Positions 60,940-64,000 of a DNA stretch of 64,000 nucleotides are shown piece after piece. The notes beneath the pieces were generated by a model. The model searched no databases, was not told where the DNA came from, and worked only from the letters and a program-made list of their open reading frames with translations. Position numbers and translations under genes: made by a program. Every line of letters begins with the position of its first letter. Positions within the stretch are counted from its first letter, which is position 1. The stretch is from Aquabacterium sp029268225 (GTDB lineage Bacteria > Pseudomonadota > Gammaproteobacteria > Burkholderiales > Burkholderiaceae_C), in assembly GCF_037482285.1 (NCBI RefSeq), contig NZ_JBBEYB010000005.1, positions 153,252-217,251 of the forward strand, in the 5' to 3' direction.

Positions 60940-61387
60940 ATGAGGACGCTTCAAAACCTGATTTCGCTCCGCCACGCGGCGGTCGCCGCTGCCCTGCTGG
61001 TCGCAAGTCATGCGCAAGCCGGCCGCTTCTCCACGGCGGAGTTCGGCCCCGCTCGCGCGGACGACATCGTCGACTTGGACCGAGGCCTTCACCCAGTACT
61101 TCCCTCACGACCGCTGGTCCATCTTCCTTTACTCGTCGGTCACGTACACGACCAAAGGCCAGCCGCACTGCTACGCCATCGCGGGTGTCACCCCCAAGGG
61201 CCAAGGCCGCTTCCCGGTCAAAAGCTACAGCAGCCACACGCAGCGGAGCGAATCGCAAAGCCTGACGCCAGGCGAGCAAAGGGAGTTCGCCGCTGTTTGC
61301 GCCCGCCGAGCGGTGCAAAACCTGATGAGCGACGAGCTGGACGAGATGTATGTCGACCCCAAGACCATGCGCGCGGGAAAACCATGA
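60940..61387 (+). pseudogene. Exported hypothetical protein interrupted by a frameshift
   Basis: The first 45 codons encode a signal peptide (HAAVAAALLVASHAQAG) and the start of a mature protein in one frame. From about 61078 the sensible sequence moves to the next frame (TEAFTQYFPHDRWSIFLYSS...SDELDEMYVDPKTMRAGK) and ends at 61387. The two halves join if one base is removed near 61075-61082. Alone, the second frame would lose the signal peptide. It may be a natural mutation or a sequencing error. Family unknown; the ATG of the next gene overlaps the stop. Confidence 0.6.
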
Positions 61388-61698
61388 AGATCATCCGACG
61401 GTTTTTCGGACAACGGCGCTGGCTGGCCTGGCTTCCGCTGCCCGCGGCTGCCCTGCTATCTGGCGGCAGCCTAGAGGGCTTCTTCGACATGCTGCTGGGC
61501 GGGTGCATCTGGTGGGTGCCGTACTGGCTGGCCTATTGGCTCAGCGACGGGTTCACCACGTTCACCGAGTACTCAGGCACGCCGGGAACGGTTGTCACGC
61601 CAGGCGTTGACCCGGTATCCGGGGGAGCTTGCATCGTTGTGACAGACAGCCGTACGGGCATGCCGTACGCTTACTGCGGCGGCAAGCTGAACCGCTGA
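61384..61698 (+). CDS. Small membrane protein
   Basis: A 104-residue protein with two hydrophobic segments (LAWLPLPAAALLSGGSLEGFF and CIWWVPYWLAYWLS, residues 13-57) and a hydrophilic C-terminal part with two Cys (GGACIVVTD, AYCGGKL). Not recognised. It overlaps the preceding gene (ATGA) and probably works with that exported protein. Confidence 0.6.
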   Translation: MKIIRRFFGQRRWLAWLPLPAAALLSGGSLEGFFDMLLGGCIWWVPYWLAYWLSDGFTTFTEYSGTPGTVVTPGVDPVSGGACIVVTDSRTGMPYAYCGGKLNR

Positions 61699-61767
61699 TT
61701 GCGTGCCACACCAGAACTCTGCGCAGGTCGCAGGGCATCTACGGCGTGTCAGTTCCTGTCGCCCCAA

Positions 61768-62352
61768 CTACGTGTCTGGTGTATGCATTCGCTCGCCGAT
61801 ATAAAAGAGCCCATAAAAGGTAACCGACAGCATCTGAAACAACGCGGCCAGCAAAATCAGGCAAGCGCCCCAACGCAACGTACCCACCACGTAAGGCACG
61901 TCCATCCGAGCCAGGCATTCCAGTAGTGGCTTAGCAAGGCTAGTCGTCGCCACCAGGGCCAATGTCAACAAAAAGCTGATGGCTGTAAGGTAGCTGAACA
62001 TCAAACAAAGAAAGCGCCTACGGGTCAACTCCGTCGACACCGGTGATCCGTTGTAGATGATCCTAGCAACTGGCGGCTTACCAGGCATAAGGACATCAAG
62101 TCCAGGCTGATTGAATGTCGCCAAGGCGGCAAGTGCCGCCACGTAGAAGCCAGGAAGGCTCTGCACAAAGCCAAGCAGCTTAAGCATCAGCCCATCTGCA
62201 GCGTACAAGTTGACGGAGGGCGCAAGCTTATACAAGAACGCTATGCTTCCCGCAGCCAAGATCAAGGGGATCCACCAGTTCAACCAACGCATAGTGCCAC
62301 TCGGGTGTTGAATCCCAAGGTAGGCAAATGGACGGAACAGGTATCTCAGCAT
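61768..62352 (-). CDS. Four-helix membrane protein of a two-gene cassette
   Basis: A 194-residue inner-membrane protein with four helices (WWIPLILAAGSIAFLYKL; LPGFYVAALAALATF; FSYLTAISFLLTLALVATTSL; WGACLILLAALFQMLSVTFYGLFYI). No family recognised; the size and layout recall small defence-linked membrane proteins such as KwaA, without a specific match. It starts 11 bases after the upstream gene, so the pair forms an operon. Confidence 0.65.
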   Translation of the reverse strand: MLRYLFRPFAYLGIQHPSGTMRWLNWWIPLILAAGSIAFLYKLAPSVNLYAADGLMLKLLGFVQSLPGFYVAALAALATFNQPGLDVLMPGKPPVARIIYNGSPVSTELTRRRFLCLMFSYLTAISFLLTLALVATTSLAKPLLECLARMDVPYVVGTLRWGACLILLAALFQMLSVTFYGLFYIGERMHTPDT

Positions 62353-62363
62353 GGCTACTAAGT

Positions 62364-63172
62364 CTAAAGAAGGCCCTTCAGCTTGAGAACGATCTCACTA
62401 CTGACCTTCGTGTAGCGTGGCATCAAATCTGTATCAAACGTGATGACGTCCCTCCTCGTCATCGCCCTCTCCAAATCTCCATAAGCGATGGTCTTGGACG
62501 TAGGCTTCCCCGATTCTGGATCCTTGAACTTCAAAACTAACTGATCGGCATTCACCCTTGTGGCTTTCATCGCGTTGCGAAACGCTGCCCATGCCAAGGG
62601 CGTACCCTCTTGAGCGACGCCAATCGTCACGCTATGAGCCTTCTGCACGAAGTGCTGGTCTATCCCCTGAAACTCATGGGCGACAAGCTGAACCTCGTTT
62701 AGCAGTCCGCGTGACAAGACCTCTGTCAGCATCATGCTTTGATGAGGTAATAGCTCGAACGAGCACCGCAACTTCGCTTTGCGGCCATTCTCCCCGTTTG
62801 GATGGGGGCGCTCGAAAAAAAGAGCGTTGCGGGGATCATCAGCAGCACGCCTCAACAGCGTGTTCAACAGGTTTGTGACCTGATCACGCGACATACCCGC
62901 CCCACCCGTCACCAGCACCAATGGCATCAAGCGTTGCCCCGACGGAGGTGAGATCAAGATGTGGCAGGAGTACTCGATGCCGTCATTGACTCGTTTTCCA
63001 GCCATTCGACGGCTGCCGTCTTCATAGCTAACCAAGGCAACATCAGTTCGATCGCTATCAGCCCGATTAACAAGCAGAGCATGCTGCCCATCTCGTTGCT
63101 TCCAGTCCTCAACGACCTTGCGTACCGTACTCGTCTTGATCGGAGACCTCTCAGCGCCCCTGCAGAGGTCTA
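62364..63172 (-). pseudogene. Cytosolic protein of the two-gene cassette, 5' end removed by an IS
   Basis: An open frame runs from the stop at 62364 without interruption to the IS boundary at 63172, about 270 codons, with no ATG in its first part: sequence such as KVVEDWKQRDGQHALLVNRA and LVSYEDGSRR continues to the insertion point. The IS therefore removed the original start. A TTG at 63035 could still give 223 residues. The protein is soluble, mixed alpha/beta, with no motif recognised. The four-helix gene follows 11 bases later. Confidence 0.7.
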
Positions 63173-63996
63173 GGGCCTGTTAACACATCCGAAGTCCATC
63201 AGCGACGAGCACGAAGCTGATGAAGCCCAGGAACATGAGGTCGAGTTTCTCGAACCGCGAGAAGATACGGCGATAGCCTTTGAGTCGACGGAACAACCGC
63301 TCCACCTCATTGCGGCGCTTGTACATCTCGCGGTCGTAGTCCCACGGTTCGTTCCGCGTCTTCATTGGTGGCACCACCGGAATGAAACCCAGATCCAGTG
63401 CCAGCTGCCGTGTCTCGTTGCCTTCGTAGGCGCGGTCCATCAACAAATGCACCGGCCTGCTGGCGGGCCCAAGACTGCTGAGCAGGCGCCGGCCTTCGGG
63501 TGCGTCGTGTGCCTGCCCAGGCGAGAGGCAAAACGTTACGGCCGTTCGAGCATCCGCGGCAACCATATGAATCTTGGTGTTCCATCCGCCTCGGGACTTT
63601 CCGATGGCTTGTGGGCCGTTTTTTTTAGTGCCCCCGTGCCGTCGGGATGGACCTTGATGCTTGTGGAGTCCAGCGAGACGGCTTCGATCCTGATACGCAC
63701 GACTTGCGCACGCTGCAACTCCTCGAACATGCGATCCAGGACGCCAGCTTTGGTCCAGCGATTCATGCGCGTGTAAATCGTGTGCCAGTTGCCGAAGCGT
63801 TTGGGCAGTCCGCGCCACTTGCAACCATGTTCGGCCACATAAAGGATCGCATTGACCACCTGCAGATTGCTCAGGCTGACGTTGCCACGCTGCCTGGGCA
63901 GGCAGTGTTCGATGGTAGCGAATTGTTCGGGCGTGATCTCCATGTCGGAGATTTTCTGGCGCAATCGTCGCCGTCGCCATTAGTGTTAACACGCCC
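63173..63996 (-). mobile_element. IS427-type (IS5 family) insertion sequence, 824 bp
   Basis: Terminal inverted repeats GGGCCTGTTAACAC and GGGCGTGTTAACAC (13 of 14) bound two overlapping transposase frames. Both ends abut TA (63171-63172 and 63997-63998), the 2-base duplication of this group. It is inserted in the minus-strand cassette gene at 62364. Confidence 0.88.
63180..63943 (-). CDS. Transposase made by -1 frameshifting (orfA/orfB)
   Basis: OrfA (63943 to 63536) opens MEITPEQFATIEHCLPRQRG with the N-terminal DNA-binding domain and the first catalytic Asp (VSLDSTSIKVH). OrfB continues in the -1 frame to 63180 with GWNTKIHMVADARTAV-like sequence, MDRAYEGNETR (second Asp) and YKRRNEVERLFRRLK (Glu). 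The frames overlap at a run of eight A on the minus strand (63619-63626), the usual slippery site of IS427-type elements, so one fused transposase is expected. Confidence 0.88.
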
Positions 63997-64000
63997 TAGC

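Noticed and set aside
61768..63172. A Kiwa (KwaA/KwaB) defence system
   Set aside because: The four-helix protein is similar in size to KwaA, but the partner is not recognisably DUF4868 and gene order is reversed; there is no positive evidence.

Overview
This window is high-GC DNA (roughly 65 % by eye) whose gene content and order point to a betaproteobacterium of the order Burkholderiales. The main reasons are the oxyR-recG pair, the queA/tgt neighbourhood, the BPSS1780-family gene after a type II homoserine kinase, and a caa3-like cytochrome oxidase operon carrying the small DUF2970, DUF2909 and oxidase-assembly proteins. Assignments come from reading motifs and gene order; no database search was possible.

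Layout. Positions 138-20281 are ordinary chromosome: polA, a beta-barrel outer-membrane protein, thrB, oxyR, recG, queA, a hybrid histidine kinase, tgt, a CPBP protease, an MFS-acyltransferase fusion, thpR, a class III CoA-transferase, and a tonB-exbB-exbD operon. Positions 20469-31190 hold part of a type VI secretion system (T6SS): tssA facing a minus-strand group of an OmpA-like protein, tagF, tssM, an unrecognised membrane protein, a PAAR tip protein and an M15 peptidase of TagX type. The tube, sheath, baseplate, ClpV, TssJ, TssK and TssL genes are not here. Positions 31332-34300 carry folE, a BLUF blue-light sensor, a DUF429 protein and a hexose-6-phosphate mutarotase. Positions 34355-43937 are a complete cytochrome c oxidase structural and assembly operon. 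Then come bioC-like, comF, an AI-2E family permease and an unusual set of zinc-ribbon and lipoprotein genes (47036-50745).

From 50950 the window changes character. An IS5-family element lies just upstream of a broken cfa gene. The 3' half of a tRNA-Val(CAC) with its terminator (53204-53288) then marks the left edge of an integrated island that runs to the right end of the window. The island carries a compact T6SS cargo module (PAAR protein, M15-type peptidase toxin candidate and exported immunity candidate, in overlapping frames), an AlpA/HTH/small-protein block of the kind found on mobile elements, a MobC-like protein preceded by inverted repeats, a membrane-anchored Mrr-type nuclease, a frameshifted exported protein, and a two-gene cassette whose first gene is cut by an IS427-type insertion sequence at the right edge.

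How it fits together. The island PAAR protein is a close relative of the PAAR protein in the chromosomal T6SS group, so the island may supply interchangeable toxin cargo to the resident secretion machine. The most interesting candidates for undescribed biology are this effector/immunity module, the 524-residue T6SS-linked membrane protein, the zinc-ribbon envelope set, the VbhA/Fic-like small protein and the interrupted two-gene cassette at the right end.
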